NCBI GenBank assembly: GCA_001939145.1
Contig: LSRX01000058.1
Location: 976,797-1,040,796, forward strand
DNA length: 64,000 nucleotides
Direction of reading: 5' to 3'
From: Symbiodinium microadriaticum
Lineage: Eukaryota; Sar; Dinophyceae; Suessiales; Symbiodiniaceae
Within the stretch, counting starts at the first letter, position 1, and each line of letters starts with the position of its first letter. Shown in pieces: positions 44,192 to 56,700 of this stretch. A model generated the notes under the pieces. It was given only the letters and a program-made list of their open reading frames with translations. It searched no databases and was not told where the DNA came from. Position numbers and translations under genes: made by a program.

Positions 44192-47100
44192 ATTCCCTTC
44201 TTTGACATTTCGATCTGGTCTGGGCTTCAGTGCAAGGGTGCCTGGTGAAACTGCAGAACTTGAGAAGCTTCGCTGCTGCAATGGTAAGTGTGGACATACA
44301 AGACGAGAAAGAAGTTCCAGCCAAGGGTTCACAACTCCAAGACTCCAAGGTACATCCTTTATCATATCCGTGAACCCAGCTTCAGTTCAACTCCATCGGT
44401 CTCAACGTAACACGCAGAATAAGTGTCAAGCAACACGAAATCGCGACCAGAGACGTATGCCAATTCTGTACGGGTTTCGGCCTTGCCTTGCAGTTTAGGT
44501 TCAGGGCTTTTCTGGAATCCTTGTTTCGGGCCTCAGGTGTTGGGCGCCTCAGCCTTCGCTTCTGTCAACAAGTAGTCAAGTCCGAGAGTTCCAACAAGAG
44601 GTCTGGGGCAGCCATTCACATTGTCTATGTGTTCAGTAGGTGACTTGAGCTCATGGTGCGGCATTGGCACCGTGTTTTCATCGAATCATGTCATACCGGC
44701 TTGTGACTCCCCCGTCGACCATTCAAACGATGGAACCAGATTGCGGCGTCTGAAAGGGCTGAAGCGTTTGTGGAACAAGTGGGCAGCTGTGCATTCTACG
44801 CGCCCCGTCCCTGCTTCAGCGATGCTCGGTCTGAAGCGAGTCGCGCTTCGCAGTGTCTGTGTCTGCTTAAGCACCATGGGCTCTATCGAGCGTGCTGCGC
44901 TTGCTCATGGAACCGTGAATCATGCTTGAAAGCATCAGAGCTGGAGTGTAAGCTGGACCCGGGACGTCTCCCAAGGAACCCCACCCAAACCCAAGCCGCC
45001 CCAGCAGTCCGTGTTTAGTCAAGCACGGTGGGTCGCCGGCCATGTAGCGCTCTTTTTGCCATGGGCCCTGGAGACCAAAGCGTCTACGTACTGCCGGCTA
45101 TCACTGGCCGGTGTTTAGAGGTCCTCCCAAGGCCCACACGGAAAATGGGATTCTTCTCAGTTCCGCTTCGAGTTGGAAGTTGCCACGCGCCATGCTTTGC
45201 GAGAGTTCTTTGGAGAGTCCATGTCAGTCACTGTCATGATGCTATAAGAATGCACTGCTTTTGCGGAGAGTGTTTAATTTAAAGTCTTGCGGATTTTTTA
45301 TTTTTATAAAAGCGAGGCCCATCAAGCTTCAGCGGTCGCTCCGGGGACGCCTGAGCCGCAGCCGGCCCGTCGCGAAGACCTGCTTCTCCAAGGAGTTTCT
45401 GGTTTTTTTTTTGCGGCTTCTCTCTTAAGGGCCCCTGGGGGAGGATTTTTGGGATGTCATGAGCTGTTGGGCGCCCCTCGCCAAAGAATGGAGCAAGCCA
45501 TTGCAAGCCTAGAGGACGAGGATGCGCCGAAGAGTGATGTCGACCTCGAGGCACCTACCACAGTCCACGATTCAAGAGACGAGAGAGCCAGGGTGAGTTG
45601 AGCCGAGGTCCCGGACGGCGCCTCCCCAATCCAGCGATCAGCATCATCCGTGTTGCCGCTCACCGACTCCTGGAGTGTCTTGGCGGCGTGGAAGTTGCAG
45701 ATTGAAGGTGCATGGTCCTGTGAAGCTTTAAAGTCTTTTAAGCCACCCCGCACATTTGCTCTGAGATCATGCATCGTCTGGTCAATCTGTGTTGGGCGAG
45801 GGCTGGAAGTAAACAAGTGGGCCTTGTTGAGGACTCGCATAAACAGATAATTATCTCATCCTAGCTGTGTTTGCGAATGTCTGTTGGTGAGGATAATCAG
45901 AGAACGCCAAACGGCACGCGAACAGCCGAAAAGCCAAAAGAAGTCGACAAGTGACATTGCCTAAAGATCGGGAAATCAGAAAACATGAAATGCTAAAAGT
46001 CGGGAAACACAGCCCAAAGTCGACAACGACAGCAACACACCCCAAGTCGAACATTCGAAAAGCTTAAAGCCGTGAGCAGTCGGAAAGTGATTGTTGTCAA
46101 AAGCGTCGTCGAAAAACAGAGCGAAACGCAGAAGAAACGTAGAAGAAAACACAGGTCTAATGCCAATGTTTAGTCCACTTTTTTTGGTGCTGTCGGAACC
46201 ATGCCTAACATGATCAAGAATCATTGAAATTGAGCGAGCATAAGGTTGTTTGTTGGCTCCTCGGACCCAAAACCAACTCGAACTGTCTGTCTTGGCACTC
46301 TTTGGCGCTGGCGGACGTGCGAAATGCTCAACACTCATTGAAAGTTGGTGTTTGGTGTTCCCCCCAAAAAAAATCTGAAGAAGCACGTCAACATACGAAA
46401 GGCACCGTTCGTTGTAGGTGCCTTGAGGATACCACAGCGCTGAAATTTGCGAGTCGGCGTTTCCCAAGCGTTTTGAACATCAGTTGAAGTTGTCCCAAAA
46501 ACCGACCAGTAGAAAGCTGCGCATGTTTCTGCTACTTCTGGGTGGGTTGAAAACCGTTTGAACAATCTGGATGTAAGAACACATCTTGACTTGAAGTATG
46601 CAGCTGGGCGCCTAAGACCCGAACAACAGACCTTTGTTTTGGCTACTCCAGAGTTTTTTTGCCAACTGTCAAACAACATGCTTGAAGAGTTCGCCTAACC
46701 CGAGCACTCTGCCAAAGTACCTATGTTTTGGCCACTTATTGGTGGCTTGGGAGGAACCCGAAATGGTTTGGAATTCAACAAAGTTTGCCATAAAGCTCGA
46801 TTCTGCCAAGACTATTGCTGCGACTAGTGACATCACTACTACGCCTACTGCCGACTGCTAGTCGTCTTATTGCTGCCTCAGGCCTGCCCCCTAGCAGAAC
46901 CCTAGACCGACCGACATTTACGGTAATCATTCACGCTCATTTTTGCACTCGCCCTTAGGATAACCTCTTGGCGCTGGGCCTTGCGAGGCCTAGCCCTAGC
47001 CTCGCCGGGAGCATTTTTATGAATCGAAGAGCGCAGCGAAACGCGATAACTGGAAAAGCGTGAAGTTACCTGACCATTCGAAAAGCTCAGAAGACAGCGA

Positions 47101-48290
47101 CAAGTCGATAAGCCAGAAGACACAAAACGTATAGAACAGTGCGAAAAACGCTGAAAAGTCGAAAAGCACAAACAGCCCGAAAATCACCGACAAGTCCGAA
47201 ACGCCCAGAAAACGGTGGACAAGTCGAACATCAGAAACAACCGAAGACACGAAAAGTGCGAAGCGGGCAAAACAAGTGCGAAACGTCGGAAAGCAAAAAC
47301 ACCAGACAAAAAAGCACAGAAATCCCGAACAAGTGCAGGAAAACCCCCAAAGCAGGAAAGTCGAACACGTTTTGACTTGAACCTGAGACCGAGGCACTCC
47401 ATCGCTCAGCGAGTCTTCCGAGCGCACACCCTCGCTTAGACCTTTCTCGGCCTCGAGCCACCGCGACGTCCACGGGACCAGGGCTTGCAACCTGTAGACA
47501 TGAGTGCCTGCTGCTGTTTTCAAGCCAGCATTGGTTGAGAAGAGAAGCAGTACATGAGAGGGACGGAAAAAGAACAGGTTCAAACGGGGCACGGTGAGTC
47601 TGCAAGGGCGCGGATGGGTTTGGTCATGGGCGCGGCCCTGGCAGTGCTAAGCATTTGTTCTTTGGGAGTCCTCCAATCGCCGCTACCCGGCGCTACCGAG
47701 AAAAGACAGGGAGGGAGGGAGCTGGACAAAAGAAGGAAAGCGAAAGAAAGAGCGGTGAAGCAGACGAACAGACATCTGACGGATGGACGGAGGGACATAA
47801 TTTTGTGCACTTGAGTCTTGAGGCTTGAAAGCCCCCTTTGATGCAGGATGCGGTATTTGGGCCCGTTGGAGGCAGCGGGCGAAGACAGGCGCGCAGCCTT
47901 CATGTTTCCCTTCGCACCCCTATATCACCCCAGAGCCTCCGAATCCGCCAGATTCATTTCATTTATCTTCGCGTGAGCTCTGCAAAGAGTCGGACGTTGC
48001 TGCAGGCTTGCGCTGAGCGCCAAAGATGCCAAACGTCGGCGAAGAGTCCGCAGGTCCATCAGCCCATGTTGTAGCTGCAGCCTTGACGGACTGGAGAAGG
48101 TTTCATCGTTTTGGGCATTGTCCAGTCTCTCATTGGTTCGGGGAAGGGGAGGGCAAGCGATCCTTCTCGCTTCATGGTTGCCGGGGCATGATCGGAATGT
48201 CGTCCAGGGCGACCACGAAGACCGTGGAGCGATCGGTGGACACTAAGACGAGTTCTGTTCGTGAAGCGCCACTTGGCACAAAGCGCGGGG
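44192..48290. other. About 4 kb intergenic; A-tract/purine-rich imperfect repeats, one possible first exon
   Basis: No recognised family. At 45,488-45,592 an ATG-led frame (MEQAIASLEDEDAPKSDVDL...) ends at a good donor (AGG then GTGAGT), so it may be a first exon, but I find no partner exon downstream. Two purine-rich stretches (45,890-46,160 and 47,040-47,380) consist of loosely repeated GAAAAGTCG/CCGAAAA words. Confidence 0.45.
45890..47380. repeat. Degenerate GAAAAGTCG-type repeats in two blocks
   Basis: In 45,890-46,160 and again in 47,040-47,380 the + strand is a chain of words such as GAAAAGTCG, GAAAATC, CGAAAAGC and AAAGTCGAC, often spaced about 9-11 bases or multiples of that. Both blocks share the same vocabulary but are not alignable copies, so this is an ancient or slippage-generated array. 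The separating 900 bases are less repetitive. Confidence 0.5.
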
Positions 48291-48299
48291 CAACACGAC

Positions 48300-49369
48300 T
48301 GCAGATTCGCAAGGCCATGCTCTTCAAGCCCCGGCCCACACCGAGGAAGCTCAAACTTTTTTACGTCGTCCAGTTCGGGAACAATTCTGGTCTCATTCGG
48401 GACCTCTTAAAGCATCGAAGAATTTGGTTTCCAGGCACGGCCAGGTACACGGCTGGGAGGGGCCCAGCGTCCAGAGACTGAGACTCTTCTTTCCGAAGGC
48501 CCTGGTGATCCCGGCTACTTGGGCCGGCGGCAGGAGGCGCCCTGTAAGGGTTGCAGGCCCTTAGCTGGTGTGGGCCGGTCTGTCTCCTTGCAAGGCACCC
48601 TGTACCATAAAGCTCGAGACTGCAGCAGATGCTCCAGAGATACAGCTGCAGCCAAGCCGCACAATGGACAGAAAGCGTCAGTGCAGCGGTTAGGCGCAGG
48701 ATCTCCATGCGGGCTCGCGTCGCATCGCAGGTTGTGGTCGCAGTACGTGGTCCGAGACTTCCTCAACGCCATGGCCGAGGCCAGCAAGAGAAAAAAGCAG
48801 AGTTTCTCCCACACCTCGCAGACTCGCAGACCTCGCATCGCCCGAGGAACAGGAAGGTTGGGTTGTGAGCTACAACGATGCCGCTCGGCGTCCGCGGTCT
48901 TGTCCTGGGCCTTCCGGGGGCCCCAAAGCGGCTTTTCGCCTCTGAGGAGACGAAGATCCGGCTGGAGAGGCGCGAGACGGCTGCAGGCAGCGGGATCTGC
49001 GACTGCGGCTTTACGGCTTCAGATGCTTGAGATGGGATGTCAGCTTGAGCGGCACGGATATAGCCATAGCCACTTTGCACCAGGGCCCGTGGGCATGCGA
49101 GCACACAATCACTTCGAGAAGAATGCCCTCATCAGCTCCAAGGCGGTTCTTTGCTTCCGTGCGGCTCTTTGCCGAAGTCGAATTGTCAGCTTCCTCGTTT
49201 CATGTCGAGGGCTGTTCTTCTCGAAGGCCGGCCTTCGGGAAACGATGGTGGGCTACTACACGAGCCACGGCCGCGACCCGTTCGGCGCCATCCCGCTGAC
49301 CTTTGTGGCCACTTTCCAAGCAATACGGGACACCAGCCCAGCCGCAGCAATCAACTCGGCCACAATCAA

Positions 49370-49400
<31 letters not shown>

Positions 49401-51831
49401 ATGTATATAGATATATAGATGCAAATCTCGGTGGCAGCCTGTCCTGCCCTGCCCATCCCATGTTCCGCTTCAGGTGCGCGCGGGATCTTGCGACCCTGAG
49501 TTTGCACGATGGCTCGAGAGCTTTGAGGACCGGGAGCCTTGCTGCTGACCGAAGCACTTGGGTTTAGGACTCAGGGTTCAGGGCTTAGGGCTTGGAACAC
49601 CAGGGCCAAAGGAAGCTGAAGCTCTCAGTGGGTGGTTGAAACCGCGTTTCAGGAGCTCAGAGCCAAGAAGGAAAGTGTCTGGCTGGTGAAGCCGGGGGAC
49701 AAGGCCGCCCCGGCTGGGCATTTTCAGAACATGAAACTAGAATGGGTGACTTCTTATGAACTGCTTCTCCGTGCGAAGATTTGAAGCGGGCTTCCTGCCT
49801 TTTCGCGGCCTTGCGAATTGAATCGCGAACCGTTGCTCCTCACCGCTTCTGTCGTATCTTTGCAAGATTTCTGGTTTCATGCGCTTTTGGCCACAGCTGC
49901 AAGGCAAATCAGGGCAAGGGCATCGTCATCTGCGACAGCGTGGAGGAGGTCAGGGAGGCCATTGATAGCAACTCGTCTCAAAAGGCGTGAGGCTACATAG
50001 TAGGCCCAGTAGGCCGTAATGGCGTAAGATTAGAGAGCTGTTTTGCGGTGCCTGAGGCAAGAGCCGGTCCTGGGTAATCCAGAAGTACATCGAGAAGCCC
50101 TTCTTGATCCATAAGCGGCTCCCTGGATGGAGGGGATTAGCAAAGATCATGCGCTGGAGAGCATGCGCACTCTTTGATTCAGGAAATTCGACATCCGGTC
50201 ATATTGCCTCCTGGCCCAGGATCCCGCAGGCGAGCCTCGATACATCCGTGCAAAGGCACAGCAACTTGTGCCTGAGGCGTGTTGCATGGCTACTTCTACA
50301 GACAGGTGGGCTTCGAGTAGCTTATCAGAGTTGAAGAGAAGTACAGATCTTCGCATGGCATAGCTGTCAGGCATACCTCCGCACCACCAGCAGCAACTTC
50401 ACCTTGGCAACCAAAGACCGCTTCGTCCACCTGAACAACGATGCAGTTCAGCGGCTTGGTTTGTGTCACTTTCAGCACCAGACCGATCCGGACCGGGCCC
50501 ACCTTTCGTTGGCAGGAAGCATGGCAACAGCTATGGCAAGTATGAGGCTGCCAACAAGATGTCACTGTCGGAATCGCGGCTGCGGGACGAGCATAAGCCA
50601 CTGTAGTTGACTATAGTACTGTGGTTGCATTCCCCACTGTCGCAAGGTGTACGGTTCCAAGTCTGGTAGTGCACTCGGGGTGTTCTATATTCAATCTAGA
50701 CCGCGTGCTTGACAGTGCCCACAGCTTTGGCAAGTCGCATGAGTGTGGTAAGGAGTTCCAACTCTACCTCGACGCTCATCATGGGCGTGATTGCTTGAGT
50801 ATTCACAGCGGTCTCCTTCCGCAGATGAAGGCTGGTGGCAGGGCAGAGGTACTCACGTTGCGCCAAGGAAGGCCAAGGAGGGATCTGCCTAAGTGATGTA
50901 GAGGTTTTGCATTGAAGGGCTGATGGACACCGGAGGCTCTGATGGCGGACACGCTTCGTGCTGCTGGCAACAAGATCAATCCGCGCAGCATCCAGCACTG
51001 CTTCGAGGCCCGACCGACACCTCCACAGAGAAGCGTCAGGCTCTCTCCGACTCGACTCGTCACTTTCTCGTATTTTCTCGTCCTCCGGGACCAGGATGCG
51101 CTAAGCTCGAAAATCAACGAGTTGTTTTTCGGGGACTGAGTCCCTCTGGCTCGTGGAGAGTCGCGCGTATGTCCACGGACTCCAGCACGTCAGGGGCGAA
51201 CTTTGCTCCCAAAGCCCCTGAACCCCAAACCCTAAAACCCTAAGATCAGTCACTAGAAAAAGTCTCGGAGCGGCAGATCCATCTGAAGGATATCTCTTTT
51301 GGAGCCGCGTGCTCTGCTTTTGCGGGGTCCGTGTCCAAAGGTCTTTGGCTTTGACTTCATGGTGGACGAAAACTTTCGCGTTTGGCTCATCGAGGCACTG
51401 GCTAAGGGTCTTGCAGGAATGTCACTCCTCGGGTCTGGGGGGGGCGGCTTAACTTTGGAGTCTATGTCAATCTAAGTTTCCCTTCTTCGTACATGACATG
51501 CTCCGTCACGCAAGATGGGGGTAATGCTGCTGACGCAGGAACAACCGCACGCCTGCAGTCAGATGTTGCGGGCGTGGATTAGAGGGGCAGGGGTATGTGA
51601 CTAGAGTACAACTGTCAGCGAGGTAAGCAAAACAGCGATACTCTTGTTTTTAAATCGAAGCTGTTGCTGCTCGTGTCCCTCCAGCTTGTTTTATCCTGCT
51701 CCTGGCTGCAGTCGACTGAAAACACGGTTTGCATCTTCGTCTGCGAAAACAACCGCTACTACAACGGCGGCAACAGCAACAGCAACGACGACGACTGCTA
51801 CTGCTACTGCTACTGCTACTGCTACTGCTAC

Positions 51832-51880
<49 letters not shown>

Positions 51881-51893
51881 ACTACCACTACTA

Positions 51894-51936
<43 letters not shown>

Positions 51937-51942
51937 CACTAC

Positions 51943-51990
<48 letters not shown>

Positions 51991-52003
51991 TAGTAGTAGT
52001 AGC

Positions 52004-52046
<43 letters not shown>

Positions 52047-52500
52047 GTAGTAGTAGTAGTACTACTACTACTACTACTACTACTACTGCTACTACTGCTA
52101 CTACGACGACTACTACGACTACGACTACTCCCGCTGCTTCTACCACGAAGTCGGCTGTTACTATAACCTACGACGAGGAGTTACCTCTTCTAAGTCTAGT
52201 TTACTTTTGCTTCGTACGCATTGCCGGCAGGTGAACACCAACCCGAGCCTGGACCCTTGCTGCAGCCTTCTGCTATCGATGATCCCCAAGATGCTGGACG
52301 AGGTCCTTCGGCGTAGTTTATCCGCTTGAGGCTTGAACCGTTTGGGCACGCTTTCTCCATGCCTGAGCTGCGCTGAAGAGCACGAGTTGAAGGCCCTTAG
52401 CCTCTCCTTGGACAAAATCTTCGGGGACGCGAAAGCTGCGGGTCACACTGCATGGGACTGCTACCGGGGTTTCTTATGGTTTTCACGGCATGATTTAGGT
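48300..52500 (+). CDS. Tubulin tyrosine ligase-like (TTLL) family enzyme, many exons
   Basis: TTLL enzymes add Tyr, Glu or Gly to tubulin (axonemes, cortical microtubules) in an ATP-dependent ligation. Exons read in order: 48,314-about 48,444 (KLFYVVQFGNNSGLIRDLL), about 48,733-48,810 (SQYVVRDFLNAMAEA), about 49,088-49,145 (AHNHFEKNALISSK), 49,226-about 49,320 (DPFGAIPLTFVA), 49,653-49,718 (ESVWLVKPGDKA), 49,904-49,973 (ANQGKGIVICDS), about 50,069-50,116 (SWVIQKYIEKPFLIHKR), 50,278-50,314 (LHGYFYRQ), from 50,371 (YLRTTSSNF, RFVHLNNDAVQ), from 50,517 (YGKYEAANKMS), from 50,753 (EFQLYLDAHHG), about 50,937-51,006, 51,341-51,394 (FGFDFMVDENFRVWLIE), 52,231-52,302 (VNTNPSLDPCCSLL) and from 52,393 (LSLSLDKIF). 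The VKPG, NQGKGI, QKYIEKP, VHLNNDA and DENF-WLIE-VNTNPSL motifs are the family's ATP/metal and core blocks, and the essential Glu and Asn of the last pair are present. The KFDIR block expected after HKR is not clear. Subtype cannot be told. Confidence 0.8.
49371..49415. repeat. (AT)n / ATATGT microsatellite, intronic
   Basis: About 45 bases of AT and ATGT repeat between two TTLL exons. Confidence 0.9.
51395..52230 (+). other. 836-bp TTLL intron carrying a large triplet-repeat array
   Basis: The intron separates WLIE (GC donor at 51,395) from VNTNP (acceptor AG at 52,229-52,230). Its centre (about 51,795-52,140) is almost wholly triplet repeat. Confidence 0.75.
51795..52140. repeat. Compound triplet array (TGC)n (TAC)n (TAG)n (TAC)n with self-complementary blocks
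   Basis: Order: TAC/TGC mixed repeats to about 51,840; pure CTG-type repeat to about 51,880; CTA repeats to 51,943; a sharp switch to AGT repeats at 51,944 lasting to about 52,060; a second switch back to ACT repeats; then a TAC/GAC-rich end. The ACT and AGT blocks are reverse complements, so the array can fold into hairpins over 60 bases long in either strand. Confidence 0.9.
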
Positions 52501-53780
52501 TTGAAAGGGTTGAACTTCATACCAGTCACGAGGAGTCGATCTACAACTCCGAAGAGCGAGTGGAGGAGGCTGGTAGCGGGAGGGCGAGCCTCACACGACA
52601 TCGTGCCTAAACGTGCAACACATTATTAGGGTTAAGGGTTTAGGGTTTAGGGCTGCATCCCTTTCCCAGTCATGGCTGATTGAAGGTTTGTTGCCAGTGG
52701 CTACCACCGCTGCCAACGACAGGAGGCAGTTAAAGTGACTCGATTCCGGCAAAAGATCATAAGAACATAGTAGACTTTCAGAATCACAGCCATCTTGGTG
52801 TGTCGGCGTTTGCCCTTTGCTCAAGATCATCGTGTTTGTCCTGCAGCTGCTGAGGTCATCTGTTTGCTTGCAGCCTTTCCTGCAAATCTTCCTATTTGGT
52901 CTCCTGCGGTTTCCATCGCACGCGATTGAGGAGACTTCATGGCTTCGTGGGACTTGGGTTAGGTCGGTTAGGTCTGTACTATGCCCTCGAGAACGACTCT
53001 CGAGCTGGGGGTCTTTGGATTGGAAAGCGCAGGCAGAGCGGCGAAAAGCCGAAGGACTACGGTTTTGCAGCCAAAATGCAAGAGGCTTGCATTTGGAAGC
53101 ATGTTCCAAACATGCCAAGCAGTACTCAGCGGACTGCACAACTGCACGTCATTCTGCAGCTTTGCGTCGAAGATGCAAAGCAGGCATCGGGCAGGAATTC
53201 GAACTTCTTGATGTCCAACCCTGATTCAAGCGACAGTCTCGACATACTATGTACCAGCCGATGAAAGTAGTGCTGCACAGCTCCCGACAAGAAGATTCAA
53301 TACAGTCGGTTGCCGTGATGCTAGAAATGCAGTGAATGCCGTTAACATTCCAATAGCAGGTCTTTGTCACGAAAATTTGCCATGCATCAACTGGTACATG
53401 GAGCACGTCGCGAGAATGGCATGTGCCAGGTCTTTCAGGTTTTGCAGTCGACCTCATTTAGTGAGTGTCGCACAGTGTCGCTTGACGAGCTCGGCGACCA
53501 AACTCGTGTCCGATGCAATAGAAAAGGCATATTCTGTGGAAATTGAGGTGAAGGGTCAGGACTTTTGCATATTCAGTCGATGGCCAGGTCATACTTCAGA
53601 AAAAAGCAAGTAGAGCTGTTGCCAGAGATGATTACTTGTAAGGCTTTGCTGTCCAGACGTTCATGGCTGTGCAATGTGTGACCCAAGAGAATCACTGGAC
53701 TCACGCATGCACGCGCGCGCGACCTGAGTGACTGAAGTTCATGAAGTTATTCGAAGAGACTGTATACTGCTCGGAATATC
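52500..53780. other. Intergenic; a telomere-like patch, no gene recognised
   Basis: Contains TTTAGGG repeats at 52,625-52,652. Short open frames exist but none matches a family. Confidence 0.45.
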
Positions 53781-53784
53781 AAGA

Positions 53785-56700
53785 GGCGGCAAGAAAGCCC
53801 TCGGCTCAACAGAGAGACTCTCCTGGAGAGGTGCAGAGCGGGCCTTGGCCATGATCAAGCGCGCCCTTGGCCTTTTCGCCGGTGGGGAGGGCGCTGCAGA
53901 GGAAGATGACGACTCCGATGACGTCACCCCTGCCCAGCGGCAAAAGCTTGAAAGGACCGCTCCTAGAGTTGTACTCATGACTTTGATTGATGAACATCGC
54001 TGACTTCGATTTGAGGCGTCTGCTCCCGGGAGCACAGCGAGGCTGTTTCCCGAATCTTGGGCTGTGCAGACCTGGACTCCCCCACAGCACTGGTTAAGCG
54101 GCAGGCAGAAAGAGAAAGGACATGAGCGAGGATGAGGACTGCAAGCATTCCTAGTTTGCATTTTCGATTTCGAGCTTCTTGCTGCAGGAGGACAGCGAGG
54201 GCAGCACTGACAATGACTCCGACGACGATCCGCCTGTGCCAGATGCAGAGGAGATCCTGGGTTTGAGCATTGAGCGCGCCCAAGCCGGAAGCCTCACCAT
54301 CCGTGGTCAACACGAGGAGACGTTTCGGGGGCAATACCACTGCCAGCTATGCCCTGACAAGATCCTGCTCACCGAAAAGCAGCTGGAGGTGCTTCTGAGG
54401 TTCTTCTCGCACCGCAGATCCGTCATTCACCCTGCAAGGTCCACCTGCAGAGTGGTGCACACAGGCGAAAGGAGCGTCATTTCGAACGGGCCAAGGCGCG
54501 TTCAAGAGCCTCCACGCTCTGGTAGGTGTATACACATGACTATGGTTAGTTGCTAGCACGTGCGTGTATATATATATATATGTAACATTTACAAGTACGC
54601 AGATGGAACAGATAGAGCCATGTGTCGTGCTATGAAACGCTGTGCAGTCTGAGGTATCATGTCGCTGTAGACTTTTTCCTGCAGATTGATGTGTACAGTG
54701 CCCTAAACCCTAAACCTTAAATCCAAAACCCTACACCCTAAACCCTAAACCGTTAGGTGCTGAAGAGCCGTCGGAAGTTCTTTGGCAGACTGCTGAGGCC
54801 ATGGGCTTGCAGGCCTACGAGGCGGAGTGTCTCGAGAAAGCGGCTGCTCGAGAAGCTCAGGCAGTACATACTCATACGTAGCAATATACATACTTACAAG
54901 AGTGTGCATGGATAGATGTGCATGTACACCGTTTCTCACGAACACACACGTCTGTTGTACTCTGATACACTTCTCTGCCGCATGCACACATACTGCGGAG
55001 GAGTGGAGAGAGCAGAGATCTACATTCATTTTGCAGCACTACGGTTAAACCATTTAAACCATTTACGAAGTTCCGGGCTGAGGGGCTTGCACGAGGAGTC
55101 TACTGAAAGGGGTTCCAGTACGATTATACACTCCTACATAATGGGAATTCCTGATTTATAACCCCCCCCCCCGCAACGTAGGTCAGCTGGTGGCCTGATC
55201 AGACCCCCCCCCAATAAATTTGGCGGGTTTCGGGCTTGCCACCCAACTGCTTCTCCTGCTAGGGTGTTGTAGGGCAGGTAGGTTAGGGCAGGTAGATAAC
55301 TTTACGCTTGAGGGCCGAAGCCTTAAATCGTTTAAGGTTGGGGCTTAGGGCCGAAACCCTGACCCTAAACCCTCGACCCTAAACCCTCAACAGGCCAACA
55401 CAAACAACAACAAAACACGATTGTTCTGCGGCGGCCGGATTATTAATCGGGGGGGTTGCCTTGCCTGGGTCAGGCCTTTGCAGGCTTGAAAACTGAGTGT
55501 GTTGCATAGGCCTTTGATTTAAAATTTCTTGCTCGGCCTCCTCTGGAATTTCTGCGCTTCAGCCCAGTTTATTGTTTAGGCTTGCTTAATGTTGAGCCTT
55601 TACTGGAGGTCACCCTTCAACCCCCATGAACCCTACACCCTGAACCCTAAAGTTGAACAGGCAGTCATCAGAGAAGCGCCATGTAGGGGATCACCTTTAC
55701 TGTTGACATGCCTTGCAGAGACCGTCCTAACCTCCCCCTAAACCCTGGACCCCCACCTGTGCCCAAACCCTAAACCTGTAACCAACACCCTGAACCCTGA
55801 ACCCCTTCTAAGTCTGCCGGCAAGTTGTTTTTTCGGATGCTTGGGGAAAAGGTTGCTATGAATCGGGGGGGTTGGCAAGGTTTTTTTTCGAAGGGGGGGG
55901 GGGCTCTGGTGGAAGAGGCCAGCGCCTTTAAAGCATGGTTTCAGCCAGGTCCGAGGTCCGCGCAGGATGCCTTTAATCACGGGGGGGGGGTTTATTAATC
56001 AAGAGTTGACATTCCTAGTTGCTGGTCGACATGCATACATACATACACATGTGTATATACACAACATATGCATACGTAGTGGCATGTACTAGTTTGTCTT
56101 TGTACATGCTACTATTTACGAATACATATGTACTGCTAGAAACTGGAAATCATGAATGGGTACCAATAGATACCAGAGGACACAACTATTGGTTGATACG
56201 AGTGAACACTTCTAGATACTCTTCTACACCAACAGTTTTCGTGGATGTATGCGAACATGTGCTAGTATGTACTGGTATATGCTGCTAGTTCATGATGCTG
56301 CGACAATGTATTCATACGACCATGCGTCGATATCCAGTACTATCTGCTGGTGAACATTCCCATTGTCCAATGTGCGATTGTATTCAAGATGTAATGGCGC
56401 ATGCTGATAATGAACTCGCTACTTTTGAAGGCCGCTGCTCAGAGTGCTGGTGCCTTGTCCAAGAAGAAGCAGAAAAACGCGGACTTCTGGAAGCAGCGAA
56501 AGGAGCGCTATAACACCATAACACCTGCACAGCAACCCTGATAGTACCCGTAGAGGAACCCTTGATTGTAGCACTTTCAAAGCAGCGGAAATAGAAAATT
56601 ACTGCAAGGAGCGCCGGCTGAAGGCACGCAAAGCAGGCAGCCTCAAGGGACCTGCCGAGGCCGTCCTCTCTGACAGGATCGAAGAGAAAGTAGAATGCAA

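Noticed and set aside
45457-45840. 134-codon minus-strand frame beginning MRVLNKAHLF
   Set aside because: It reads plausibly but has no family match, conflicts with the uniform + orientation, and overlaps a + strand ATG exon with a good donor. Evidence was too thin to call either.
47017-47605. 191-codon minus-strand Phe/Leu/Ser-rich frame
   Set aside because: It is produced by the purine-rich repeat words on the + strand, and no domain is recognised.
51644-52234. Open frames through the triplet array (poly-Thr, poly-Tyr, poly-Leu, poly-Val)
   Set aside because: Any frame through a stop-free triplet repeat is open. The array lies in an intron defined by the flanking TTLL exons.
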